In this document: positions 14,872 through 22,720 of the stretch, one piece after another
Layout: each line of letters begins with the position of its first letter
Position numbering within the stretch: position 1 is the stretch's first letter
NCBI GenBank assembly: GCA_031428695.1
Contig: JANOYE010000309.1
Coordinates: 1 to 28,645 of the forward strand
From: JANYCG01 sp031428695
Lineage (GTDB): Bacteria > Pseudomonadota > Gammaproteobacteria > Burkholderiales > Burkholderiaceae_C
Reading direction: 5' to 3'
Length of the DNA: 28,645 nucleotides
The notes under the pieces: model-generated
The model's input: the letters and a program-made list of their open reading frames with translations, nothing else
Told to the model about the DNA's origin: nothing
Database searches by the model: none
Translations under genes and position numbers: made by a program

Positions 14872-16020
14872 TTACTTCTTCGCAGCGTTCAAGGGCGGCA
14901 AGGTCGCCACCACTTCCTGGCGGCCATTGCGCACTTCGACCAAGAAACTCTCGCGGTCGATGTCGCCTTTGTCGTCAAACTGGGTGTCCATGATGACGCC
15001 GGGGTGCTTCTTGGCGCTGATTTTGAAGCCTTTCATTGCCTGGGCCACGGCCTTGCGATCCAGCTTGCCAGCTTTTTCGATCGCGGCTTTCATGGTGTAC
15101 ACCCCCGTGTAACCTTTGATGCCGTTGTGGTCGGTGATGTATTTGTAGGCTTGGTAAAACTTCGCTTTGAACGCCAGCATCTCAGGGATGGGCGCATCCA
15201 CCGTCAGGCCCACGTGGGCGAAGGCGCCGTTGGCGGAATCGCCGGCCAGCTCAATCACTTTTTGGCCCGTCAAGGTGGTTTCACCCACCAGTGGTTTGTT
15301 GTAACCCTGCTTTTTGAATTCGCGCAATGCACGGGCGGATTCTTCTTCCGTCACGTAGACGAAGGTGGCGTCGGCATTGGCGTTTTTGGCGCGGATCACG
15401 GCGGAGGAGAAGTCAAGCTGGTTCGGCTCGGTGGCAATCTCGGCGACGATCTTGGTCGGGCTGTCTTTCAGGTTGGCCACGATGGCGTCGCGGCCGCCTT
15501 TGCCGAAATCGTTGTTCTGGTAGATCACCACAATGGTCTTGTATTTGCTGGTGATGTGTTTGGCGATCTTGGGGAACGAGGTCGCCTGGCCGAAGCTGGT
15601 GCGGAAGATATAGGGGTTGCCTTGGGCGGTGATGGCGCTGGCTTCGCCGCCTGTCCAGTTGGGCACTTCGGCCTTGCGGCTTTCAGCCATCGAGACCAGG
15701 ATCGAGCCGGAGAACACGGGGCCGAAGATGGCGAAGGCGCCATCGTCAATGGCTTTTTGCGCCAAACCCTTGGCCACGCCGGGGTTGGTCTGCGTGTCCA
15801 TTTCAGACAGGGCGATCTTTTTACCCAGAATGCCGCCAGCCGCGTTGATCTCATTGACGGCCAGCTTCAGGCCATCACGGAAGTTGGTGCCAGAGACAAC
15901 GCCGCCGCCAGAGAGTTCGACAATGGCGGCCAGTTTGATGGTGTCTTGTGCAAATGTAGTCGTGGCACTTAAGGCAATTGCGCAAGCAGCTGCCAACTTA
16001 AGAGCGAATCGTTTTTTCAT
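14872..16020 (-). CDS. Periplasmic binding protein of the LIV-type ABC transporter
   Basis: A 382-residue type-1 periplasmic binding protein (LivK/Peripla_BP_6 family). The start at 16020 gives a clear signal peptide, MKKRFALKLAAACAIAL onward, with likely cleavage after TFA (residue 24); AGGAG lies 9 bases upstream. The mature protein opens IKLAAIVELSG and has GTNFRDGLKLAVNEINAAGG, the usual first-lobe pattern. Ligand cannot be read from the sequence. Its place at the head of an operon ending in QuiC-like genes, and the divergent IclR regulator, favour an aromatic or hydroaromatic acid over leucine. Confidence 0.92.
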   Translation of the reverse strand: MKKRFALKLAAACAIALSATTTFAQDTIKLAAIVELSGGGVVSGTNFRDGLKLAVNEINAAGGILGKKIALSEMDTQTNPGVAKGLAQKAIDDGAFAIFGPVFSGSILVSMAESRKAEVPNWTGGEASAITAQGNPYIFRTSFGQATSFPKIAKHITSKYKTIVVIYQNNDFGKGGRDAIVANLKDSPTKIVAEIATEPNQLDFSSAVIRAKNANADATFVYVTEEESARALREFKKQGYNKPLVGETTLTGQKVIELAGDSANGAFAHVGLTVDAPIPEMLAFKAKFYQAYKYITDHNGIKGYTGVYTMKAAIEKAGKLDRKAVAQAMKGFKISAKKHPGVIMDTQFDDKGDIDRESFLVEVRNGRQEVVATLPPLNAAKK

Positions 16021-16103
16021 GGGGCGTGTCTCCTGGGGGCAATAGGGATTGAATGGAACTCGGCAGGTGAAAGGCCACCCACGATTTGACAACGTGCACT
16101 GTA

Positions 16104-16126
16104 TCGGTTTGGGTGACTTAAACCGA
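16104..16126. repeat. 7-bp inverted repeat in the divergent promoter region
   Basis: TCGGTTT (16104-16110) and AAACCGA (16120-16126) are perfect complements with 9 bases between. It lies downstream of the promoter-like boxes, in the leader of the binding-protein transcript. It may be a second regulator site or a leader hairpin. Confidence 0.45.
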
Positions 16127-16149
16127 CTGGCGAAACCACTGAATTGAAC

Positions 16150-16177
16150 GATAATCGCACAAAACTATGCGATTATC
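16150..16177. promoter_or_regulatory. IclR/PcaR-type operator between the divergent arms
   Basis: Perfect 10-bp arms GATAATCGCA (16150-16159) and TGCGATTATC (16168-16177) flank 8 bases. GAACGATAATCGCAC (16147-16161, including flank) matches the P. putida PcaR site as I remember it, GTTCGATAATCGCAC, at 13 of 15 bases. It lies between the iclR gene and the liv-type operon and overlaps the operon's promoter-like sequence, as expected for the target of the adjacent IclR protein. Confidence 0.72.
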
Positions 16178-16179
16178 AA
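16151..16179 (-). promoter_or_regulatory. Candidate promoter of the liv/quiC-like operon
   Basis: On the minus strand TTGATA (16179-16174) and GATTAT (16156-16151) are separated by exactly 17 bases. The -35 matches five of six consensus bases, the -10 four of six. The inverted-repeat operator coincides with this promoter almost base for base, so regulator binding would directly affect RNA polymerase. Confidence 0.5.
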
Positions 16180-16229
16180 CCGTTTAACGGGTTATCACTG
16201 AACCCGCTCATGCCAACATCGCGCCTGTG

Positions 16230-17057
16230 ATGGCCGCCAACCCGACTCCGACCGAAACGCCAGCCGCCAACAGCCCTGGGGCTGGCTTGACAGACCGGCC
16301 CCCACTTGCGCGGCGCGACTGGATCGCCGGGCTGCAAAAAGGCCTGTCGATCATCGAGGCCTTTGACTACACCAACCCGCGCATGACAGCCGCCCAGGTC
16401 GGTGCGCGCACGGCCCTGACCCGCACCGCAGCGCGGCGGCATTTGCTCACACTCGCGCACCTCGGTTATGTCGCCACCGACGGCAAACTCTTCTGGCTCA
16501 CACCGGCCGTGTTGCGCCTGGGGCATTCCTACCTCGAATCGGCCCGTCTGCCGCGCATCGTGCAGCCGTTTTTGCAGCGCGTGACGGTTGGCACGTCGGA
16601 GACCTCGTTCATGAGTGTGCTGGACGGTGGTGACATCGTTTTCATCGCCCGCAATGGCTCCAATGTCTACATGAACACCGGCTACGTGGTGGGCGCCCGC
16701 GTGCAGGCGCAGGTGACGTCGGCCGGCATGTTGCTGCTGGCGCTGAGCGACCCAGCCTGGCTGGCGCAATGGTTCGACGCCCACCCGCTCAAACCTTACA
16801 CCACCCATACCGTGACCGACCCCGCGCTTTTGCGCAAAGAGATGCAGCACATCAAAGCTCAGCGCTGGTGCGTCTCCGAGCAACAGTTGGAGCTCGACAT
16901 GCGCGGCATCGCCGTGCCGCTGATTGACCTGCGAGGCGCCCTGGTCGGCGCGCTCAATGTCACCATGCCCATCGGCAAGGAGTCCACCGAAAACGCCACA
17001 CGCCGGGTGTTGCCGATCTTGCAGGAAACCGCGCGGGCCATGCGCAATTTGATTTAA
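16230..17057 (+). CDS. IclR family transcriptional regulator (PcaR/PcaU/PobR-like)
   Basis: A 275-residue regulator with an N-terminal winged helix (about residues 33-90: GLQKGLSIIEAFDYTNPRMT, then TRTAARRHLLTLAHLGYV) and a C-terminal IclR effector domain (GARVQAQVTSAGMLLL, then RGIAVPLIDLRGALVGALNV). GLxKGLxIIEAF and TRAAARRxLLTL are typical of the aromatic-acid subgroup that controls protocatechuate and 4-hydroxybenzoate genes. ATG at 16230 is preceded directly by an in-frame GTG at 16227; neither has a good ribosome binding site. It diverges from the binding-protein operon and is followed after 17 bases by the Gfo/Idh gene. Confidence 0.92.
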   Translation: MAANPTPTETPAANSPGAGLTDRPPLARRDWIAGLQKGLSIIEAFDYTNPRMTAAQVGARTALTRTAARRHLLTLAHLGYVATDGKLFWLTPAVLRLGHSYLESARLPRIVQPFLQRVTVGTSETSFMSVLDGGDIVFIARNGSNVYMNTGYVVGARVQAQVTSAGMLLLALSDPAWLAQWFDAHPLKPYTTHTVTDPALLRKEMQHIKAQRWCVSEQQLELDMRGIAVPLIDLRGALVGALNVTMPIGKESTENATRRVLPILQETARAMRNLI

Positions 17058-17074
17058 CCCTTTAGTCTGTTCAC

Positions 17075-18109
17075 ATGACAAAAACTTCCATAGCCCTCAT
17101 TGGCGCCGGCGTGATCGGCCGCACCCATGTCAACCGCATCGGCTTGAGCGACAACCTTTCGCTCGCGGGCATCGCCGACCCTTCTGACGCTGGCAAAACC
17201 TTGGCCCAGTCGGTGGGTGTGCCCTGGTTTGCCGACCACCGCAGCCTGCTTGATGCCGCCCGGCCGCAAGGCGCCATCGTCGCCACGCCCAACCAGACCC
17301 ATGTGGAATTTGCCATCGATTGCCTGGAGCGGGGCATCGCCGCCTTGGTGGAGAAACCCGTGGCCGACGACCTGGCCGCCGCTAAAAACCTCGCCGCAGC
17401 CGTGGAGCGCCTGAAGGTGCCGGTGCTGGTGGGCCACCACCGCCGCCACAACCCCATCAACCGGCGCGCGCGCGAGATTGTGCAGGCGGGCAAACTCGGT
17501 CAGATCGTCAACGTGAACGCCATGGCCAGCATGTACAAGCCGGATTCTTACTATGACGCAGCGTGGCGGCGCGCGGCCGGCGGCGGCCCGATCTTGATCA
17601 ACCTGATTCACGACATCGACATGTTGCGCTTCATCGTCGGCGACATCGTGGAAGTGCAGGCGTTCACCAGCAACAAAGTGCGCGGCTTCGAGATTGAAGA
17701 CTCGGCCGCCGCCATATTGAAATTCGCCAACGGCGCGCTCGGCACGGTGGTGGTGTCAGACAGCGCCGCTGGCCCGTTTTGCTGGGACTTTACCGCCAAC
17801 GAGCAAGACCAGTACCCAAGGCAGGAGGTGCAATCACACTTCATCATGGGCACACACGGCTCCATGTCATTGCCCAACCTCGAAGTGTTCAGCTACAAGG
17901 GCGAGCGCCATTGGCACAAAGAGATGACCCTTGAGAAAACCTTTGTCCACAAACAAGACGCCTACACGCTGCAACTGCAACATTTCAAGGCCGTGATTGA
18001 CGGCCTTGAAGCGCCACTGTGCAGCGCGTTGGATGGCCTGGGCACTTTGGCAGCCACCCTCGCCGTGCGTGACGCCGCGTTGAGCGGAAAAAGCCAGCGC
18101 CTGGGTTGA
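17075..18109 (+). CDS. Gfo/Idh/MocA family oxidoreductase
   Basis: A 344-residue NAD(P)-dependent dehydrogenase. GAGVIGRTH (10-18) is the Rossmann loop, VATPNQTHVE (69-78) and VEKPVADD (92-99) are the usual family motifs with K94 as likely catalytic lysine, and GHHRRHNP (120-127) and INLIHDIDML (175-184) complete the pattern. The aspartate found four residues before the catalytic histidine in inositol dehydrogenases is not present (I175 here, with N176 next). Family members oxidise hydroxyl groups on sugars, cyclitols and related rings. In this context a quinate- or shikimate-type alcohol is a reasonable guess, but the substrate is not shown by the sequence. Confidence 0.9.
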   Translation: MTKTSIALIGAGVIGRTHVNRIGLSDNLSLAGIADPSDAGKTLAQSVGVPWFADHRSLLDAARPQGAIVATPNQTHVEFAIDCLERGIAALVEKPVADDLAAAKNLAAAVERLKVPVLVGHHRRHNPINRRAREIVQAGKLGQIVNVNAMASMYKPDSYYDAAWRRAAGGGPILINLIHDIDMLRFIVGDIVEVQAFTSNKVRGFEIEDSAAAILKFANGALGTVVVSDSAAGPFCWDFTANEQDQYPRQEVQSHFIMGTHGSMSLPNLEVFSYKGERHWHKEMTLEKTFVHKQDAYTLQLQHFKAVIDGLEAPLCSALDGLGTLAATLAVRDAALSGKSQRLG

Positions 18110-18135
18110 CCGGGCAATCACACCCAGAGGAAAAA

Positions 18136-18948
18136 ATGACGGAACGCATCTATTCACTCGCCTACCTCACCTCCTGCCAGGTTTCACCGCCCGAAGCGAT
18201 GCAACTCGCTGCCGACCAGGGTTACCAACAGGTGGGCTTGCGCCTGCTGCCCAACCTGCCCGGTGCGCCGCAACAGTTCATGATCGGCAAACCTGAAGTC
18301 TTGCGCGAAACACTGGCCATCCAAAAAGCCACCGGTGTGCAGGTGCTTGATCTGGAGATCATCCGCATCGGCGACGGTTTTGAGCCGCAGCAGTATCTGC
18401 CGCTGTTTGAAGTTGGCGCAGCCCTGGGCGCGCAAGCGGTGTTGATCGCCGGTGACGACACGAACGAGGCGCGCCTGGCGGAAAGTTACGCCCGATTGTG
18501 TGAACTGATGCGGCCCTACAAGCTCACGGCTGACCTCGAATTCATGCCCTGGACGGCCGTGAAAGATGTGAACGCCGCACGCCGTGTGATCGCCGCCGCA
18601 GGCCAGCCGGCCAACGCGGGCATCTTGGTAGACGCCCTGCATTTCGGGCGCTCCACGACGACGCTGGACGACATCCGCGCGATTCCGCGCGAGCTGCTGC
18701 ACTACGCGCAAATTTGCGATGCACAGGCGGGCCTGAACTTCACCACTGAAGAGATGATCCACACCGCGCGCTCGGAACGCCTGCTGGCGGGTGAGGGCAA
18801 TATCGACGTGAAAGGCCTGTTTGCGGCCTTGCCGCAAGACTTGCCGGTGAGTGTGGAAGTGGTGCACTTTGAACGCATGGCACAACACGGCCAACAGGCG
18901 TGGACACAAATTTGTCTCGCCAATGCTGTCGCCACACTCGAACCCTAG
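18136..18948 (+). CDS. Sugar-phosphate isomerase/epimerase-family TIM barrel
   Basis: A 270-residue xylose-isomerase-like TIM barrel. ATG at 18136 with AGAGG 5 bases upstream was chosen over a TTG at 18106 that overlaps the previous stop. E135, D166, H169, Q192 and E241 fall at the spacing of the metal ligands of QuiC1 and related enzymes (LEFMPWT, VDALHFGRS, AQICDA, VSVEVVH). It is only distantly related to the 9452-10348 protein, so the regulon carries two such enzymes. It could be an isomerase/epimerase or a second dehydratase acting on the Gfo/Idh product. Confidence 0.85.
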   Translation: MTERIYSLAYLTSCQVSPPEAMQLAADQGYQQVGLRLLPNLPGAPQQFMIGKPEVLRETLAIQKATGVQVLDLEIIRIGDGFEPQQYLPLFEVGAALGAQAVLIAGDDTNEARLAESYARLCELMRPYKLTADLEFMPWTAVKDVNAARRVIAAAGQPANAGILVDALHFGRSTTTLDDIRAIPRELLHYAQICDAQAGLNFTTEEMIHTARSERLLAGEGNIDVKGLFAALPQDLPVSVEVVHFERMAQHGQQAWTQICLANAVATLEP

Positions 18949-18957
18949 AGGCAAACC

Positions 18958-20130
18958 ATGGATTTTTCGCTTTCCACCGAACAAAAGTTGTTGATTGACA
19001 CGGTGCGCCGTTTCATTGCTGAAGAACTCCAACCGCTTGAAGACAGCGTCGAAGCCAGTGGCGAGCTGGATGCCGGGCTGGCCCGCGCCATCCATTCCAA
19101 GGCAAAAGCGCTGGGTCTGCATGGCCTGAACATGCCCGAGGAATTCGGTGGCGGCGGGCTCACCAACCTGGATCGCATCCTGTGTGAAGAGCAGTTCGGA
19201 CACACCTCTGACATTCTCATTCGCCGCGCCTTTGGCAACGTTTACGAGCCCCTGTTGCATTGCCAAGGTGCGCAGATCGAGCGCTGGCTCCAACCCGCTG
19301 TAGCGGGCACCCGCACCTGCGCCATCGCCATCACCGAGCCGGGCGCGGGCTCTGACGCGGCAGGCATCAAAACCCATGCGAAAAAATCAGATGTGGATGG
19401 GCGGCAGGGCTGGGTGCTCAACGGCAGCAAACACTTCATCAGCGACGGCGAGTGGAGTGATTTTTTCCTGGTCTCGGCAAAGACAAGTGAGAAAGAAATC
19501 TCGATCTTCATGGTTGATAAAGGCCTGCCCGGTTTCAGCGTCGGCAAAGACCAAAAAATGATGGGCATTCGCGGCACGCCGCACGTTGAGCTGTTCTTCG
19601 ACAACGTAGTCCTCGAACCCGTGGCTCTGCTCGGCGAAGAAGGCCAAGGCTTCAAACTCGCCATGGCCGCCTTGAACGTGGTGCGCCTGGCGCAAGTGGG
19701 CGCGCGCGCTGTCGGCAAGGCCAGCCATGTGTTGGAGAAGATGGTCGAATACGCCGGGCAACGCCAACAGTTCGGCCAGAAGATCGCCGACTTCCAGCTC
19801 ATCCAACAAATGCTGGCCGACAGCGTGATCGAAATCAACGCCGCCCGCTGGATGGTCTACCACGCAGCTTGGTTGTTAGACCAGAGTCAAGACGCTCGTG
19901 AGCAAATTTCCATGGTCAAAGTCCACGCCGCCGAAACGCTCGGCCGCGTGGTCGACCGCGCCGTGCAGCTCTTCGGCGGCATGGGTTTTTGCAAAGAGCT
20001 GCCCATCGAGCGTTATTACCGCGACGCCCGCATCTACCGCATCTTCGACGGCACCAGCGAAATCCACCGCACGGTGATTGCCAAAAGCGTGATGCGCAAA
20101 GGCGCGGCGCTGTTTGACGTGCACCGCTGA
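18958..20130 (+). CDS. Acyl-CoA dehydrogenase family protein
   Basis: A 390-residue FAD enzyme with the normal three-part fold. CAIAITEPGAGSDAAG (around residue 121) binds FAD and substrate, the middle beta domain follows, and the C-terminal helices contain RQQFGQKIADFQLIQQMLAD and LFGGMGF. Most family members have a catalytic glutamate in the motif YEGTSEI; here it reads FDGTSEI, with D364 in that position. GAGG lies 6 bases before the ATG, and the gene is 9 bases after the TIM-barrel gene, so it is the last gene of the iclR arm. It implies that a CoA thioester is handled in this pathway, or that the operon has a passenger. No CoA ligase is present. Confidence 0.93.
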   Translation: MDFSLSTEQKLLIDTVRRFIAEELQPLEDSVEASGELDAGLARAIHSKAKALGLHGLNMPEEFGGGGLTNLDRILCEEQFGHTSDILIRRAFGNVYEPLLHCQGAQIERWLQPAVAGTRTCAIAITEPGAGSDAAGIKTHAKKSDVDGRQGWVLNGSKHFISDGEWSDFFLVSAKTSEKEISIFMVDKGLPGFSVGKDQKMMGIRGTPHVELFFDNVVLEPVALLGEEGQGFKLAMAALNVVRLAQVGARAVGKASHVLEKMVEYAGQRQQFGQKIADFQLIQQMLADSVIEINAARWMVYHAAWLLDQSQDAREQISMVKVHAAETLGRVVDRAVQLFGGMGFCKELPIERYYRDARIYRIFDGTSEIHRTVIAKSVMRKGAALFDVHR

Positions 20131-20188
20131 AGCGGCCAACTGGTTCGCGCGCGGCGGAAGCGCCGTTTAGGAGATTGCCATTCGCTAT

Positions 20189-20233
20189 GCAATCAATAGC
20201 TGATTACGAACATAATCCGTGACTTGAGTGCCG
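20189..20233. repeat. Dispersed AT-rich repeat, intergenic copy
   Basis: This copy links the others. GCAATCAATAGCTG (20189-20202) equals 5103-5116 in gcvP, and CGTGACTTGAGTGCCG (20218-20233) equals 9374-9390 apart from one missing G. It lies between the convergent acyl-CoA dehydrogenase and MFS genes. Confidence 0.55.
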
Positions 20234-20241
20234 ATTTGATT

Positions 20242-20270
20242 CAAATTTTTGGTTCAAAGCCAAAAATTTG
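20242..20270. terminator. Hairpin between convergent genes
   Basis: CAAATTTTTGG (20242-20252) and CCAAAAATTTG (20260-20270) form a perfect 11-bp stem with a 7-base loop. It stands between two converging genes (ends at 20130 and 20312), where a two-way terminator would be expected. No proper U-tract follows on either strand. A second small hairpin, TTAATA-CCCA-TATTAA, follows at 20279-20294. Confidence 0.5.
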
Positions 20271-20311
20271 GAAAATTGTTAATACCCATATTAATTATTA
20301 TCGCTCTGGTG

Positions 20312-21514
20312 TCAACTGTGTTGCAATCGCCACCCCCGCCAGGCGCACCCCGCCGCCGCCAGCGCTACCAGCAGGCACGCCCAGAATACGGCGCCTAACC
20401 CCCAGCTTGCAACCAACGCCCCACCCAACACACCACCGAGCACACCGGGGAAGCCATAACCAATCACAGTGAACAGCGCCTGCCCACGCCCGCGCAGGCG
20501 GCCTGGAAAGTGGTGTGACAACAGCGCGATGCAAACGCTGTGGTGCGCGGCGAAGGTGATGGCGTGCAGGGCCTGCGCGAAGATCAGAATAAACAGGAAA
20601 CCGCCCAACCCGGCGGTGAGCGCCATGCGTGCGGCCATCGTCAAGGCGCACAGCAGGAGCCAACCCGTGAGTGAGAATTTAGGCAGCCAGCGGCCTTGCG
20701 AGAAAAACCAGGCGACCTCCACCACCACGCCAATCGCCCACAAAATGCCGATCATGGTTTTGCTGTAACCCAGAGCGTCGAGATACAGCGACAAAAACGC
20801 GTAAATGCTCATGTGTGAGAGCACATGGAAAAACAGCGATGCAAAAAACCAGCGCACTGCTGGTTGCCGCAGAATCGGCCCTATCGGCAGCTTCTCCTGG
20901 TGCGCAGGCACCGCCTCTTTGTGGTCGACAATCGCCCAAACACTCAGGGTGACGGCCAACAGCATCGCCGTGTTCCACTGTGGCAAATGGCGCATGCCAA
21001 AGGTTTCAAACCAGGCGCCTGCGGCAAAAACAGTGACGAGGAAGCCCAGTGAGCCCCACAGGCGCACGCGGCCATACAACCTTCCGTCAAACACGCCGCC
21101 TTTGCTGACCAATTGCGCCATCGCGGCTTCGTTCATCGGCATCATGGCGCTGGTTTGGAGGAACATCAGCAACAACACCAGCGCGATCCAGCCCATGCCT
21201 GCGGCGCTGGCGGGCGCGGCCGGGTTGAACCACAGCCCGAAGGAAAACAGCAGCGCGGTGATGGCGGCAAAACGCAGCAGCTTGACCCGTTCACCCGTGT
21301 GGTCGCTCAGCCAGCCCCAGCCATACGGCGCGGCCAGGCGCGTGGCCGATTGCACCGACGCCAGCAAGCTGATGGCGAACAGGCTCAAGCCCTGCTCTTG
21401 CAGCCATAGTGGCAGGTAGGGATTGAAGAACCCGATATGGGCGAAGTAACTCGCCGACAGCGCCGCAAAGGGCACCATTTGGCGGTCTTGAGGGACCGGC
21501 TTCAACCGTGACAT
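20312..21514 (-). CDS. MFS transporter, HcaT/phenylpropionate-permease-like
   Basis: A 400-residue membrane protein with about twelve hydrophobic segments. The early FNPYLPLWLQEQGLSLFAI and later RLYGRVRLWGSLGFL motifs place it near the PPP-family 3-phenylpropionate permease HcaT. It would be a proton-driven carrier for an aromatic acid or similar compound. Start is the ATG at 21514; M13 is an alternative. There is no good ribosome binding site, and the bases before the ATG form one arm of a 25-bp inverted repeat whose other arm is the end of aroC, 75 bases upstream. Confidence 0.88.
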   Translation of the reverse strand: MSRLKPVPQDRQMVPFAALSASYFAHIGFFNPYLPLWLQEQGLSLFAISLLASVQSATRLAAPYGWGWLSDHTGERVKLLRFAAITALLFSFGLWFNPAAPASAAGMGWIALVLLLMFLQTSAMMPMNEAAMAQLVSKGGVFDGRLYGRVRLWGSLGFLVTVFAAGAWFETFGMRHLPQWNTAMLLAVTLSVWAIVDHKEAVPAHQEKLPIGPILRQPAVRWFFASLFFHVLSHMSIYAFLSLYLDALGYSKTMIGILWAIGVVVEVAWFFSQGRWLPKFSLTGWLLLCALTMAARMALTAGLGGFLFILIFAQALHAITFAAHHSVCIALLSHHFPGRLRGRGQALFTVIGYGFPGVLGGVLGGALVASWGLGAVFWACLLVALAAAGCAWRGWRLQHS

Positions 21515-21614
21515 TCCGTTGCCAAATCGACGCTGTAGCAGGCGCAGCGACGACGACAGTGCTTCAGCACGGCTAGGAGTTGCAACGCCCTACAGCGTCG
21601 ATTTGGCAACGGAA
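21514..21614. repeat. 25-bp perfect inverted repeat joining aroC end and MFS start
   Basis: The arms 21514-21538 and 21590-21614 are perfect reverse complements with 51 bases between. One arm covers the last eight codons of aroC and its TAG; the other reaches to the A of the MFS start codon. Inside, GGCG (21541-21544)/CGCC (21586-21589) can extend the stem after a small bulge, and GTGCT-TC-AGCAC lies in the loop. In an aroC-MFS transcript it would be a very stable hairpin that hides the MFS start region. Confidence 0.9.
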
Positions 21615-22705
21615 CGGGCTGCTTCCACGTCGGGGGTGCTTACCACGACATCGCCGCACTGCGCCCGTCGGCGCAACGCGTGCTCCATCACAACGAGTGC
21701 CAGCATGGCTTCGAGAATCGGCGTGGCGCGTATGCCCACACAGGGGTCGTGGCGGCCTTTGGTGACCACGTCAACGACATTGCCGTCAATGTCGATCGAC
21801 TCGCGCGGCGTGACGATCGAGCTGGTGGGTTTGATGGCCACACTCACTTCGAGGTCCTGCCCGGTGCTGATGCCGCCCAACACGCCACCGGCGTTGTTGG
21901 TCTTGAAGCCAGTGGGCGTGGGTGAATCGCCATGGGTGGTGCCGCGCTGGCTCACGCTGGCAAACCCGGCGCCAATCTCCACGCCTTTGACGGCGTTCAC
22001 GCCCATCATGGCGTAGGCGATGTCGGCGTCGAGCTTGTCAAACAAAGGCTCGCCCAGGCCCACGGGCACGTTCGAAGCCACCACGCGGATGCGCGCGCCG
22101 CAGGAGTCGCCGGATTTGCGCAGCGCGTCCATGTGGTCTTCGAGCGCCTGCACATTGGCGATGGGGGCGAAAAACGGGTTGTTGGGCACGTGCTCCCAAG
22201 CTTCGAAGCCAATTGGCAGCTCGCCCATTTGTGTCATACAGCCTTTGAACTGCGTGCCGTACTTCTCCGCCAGCCATTTCTTCGCGACTGCACCGGCGGC
22301 CACCATCGGCGCCGTGAGCCGCGCAGACGCCCGGCCGCCGCCACGCGGGTCGCGCAGGCCGTATTTGTGCAAATAGGTGTAGTCGGCGTGGCCGGGGCGG
22401 AATGTTTGCAGGATGTTGCCGTAATCCTTGCTGCGCTGGTCGGTGTTTTTGATCAGCAGGCAGATCGGCGTGCCGGTGGTTTTGCCTTCGTAGACGCCGC
22501 TCAAAATCTCCACCGCGTCGGGCTCGTTGCGCTGCGTTACGTACTTGCTTGTGCCGGGGCGGCGGCGGTCCAGGTCGGGCTGGATGTCGGCCTCGCTCAA
22601 ACTCATGCCGGGCGGGCAGCCGTCTATCACGCAGCCGATGGCCGGGCCGTGGGATTCCCCAAAATTGGTGACTGCGAATAGGTTGCCGAAGGTGTTGCCG
22701 CTCAT
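21590..22705 (-). CDS. aroC: Chorismate synthase
   Basis: A 371-residue enzyme that makes chorismate from 5-enolpyruvylshikimate 3-phosphate using reduced FMN, the last shared step of aromatic amino acid synthesis. Signatures are GNTFGNLFAVTNFGESHG at the N terminus, DLDRRRPGTSKYVTQRNEPD, and RGGGRASARLTAP, then GRHDPCVGIRA toward the C terminus. It follows the CBS-domain gene by 15 bases on the same strand. Its last eight codons form one arm of a long inverted repeat. Confidence 0.98.
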   Translation of the reverse strand: MSGNTFGNLFAVTNFGESHGPAIGCVIDGCPPGMSLSEADIQPDLDRRRPGTSKYVTQRNEPDAVEILSGVYEGKTTGTPICLLIKNTDQRSKDYGNILQTFRPGHADYTYLHKYGLRDPRGGGRASARLTAPMVAAGAVAKKWLAEKYGTQFKGCMTQMGELPIGFEAWEHVPNNPFFAPIANVQALEDHMDALRKSGDSCGARIRVVASNVPVGLGEPLFDKLDADIAYAMMGVNAVKGVEIGAGFASVSQRGTTHGDSPTPTGFKTNNAGGVLGGISTGQDLEVSVAIKPTSSIVTPRESIDIDGNVVDVVTKGRHDPCVGIRATPILEAMLALVVMEHALRRRAQCGDVVVSTPDVEAARSVAKSTL

Positions 22706-22720
22706 GCGGGCAATTATCCC

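Noticed and set aside
14866..15972. Long open frame on the plus strand opposite the binding-protein gene
   Set aside because: Rich in His/Gly/Arg as expected of an antisense shadow; the minus-strand protein has a signal peptide and family motifs.
18184..19377. Open frame of about 397 codons on the minus strand
   Set aside because: Antisense to the second TIM barrel and the acyl-CoA dehydrogenase, with no family features.
19864..19912. AT-richer patch inside the acyl-CoA dehydrogenase gene as another dispersed repeat
   Set aside because: No run of matching bases to the other copies could be found.
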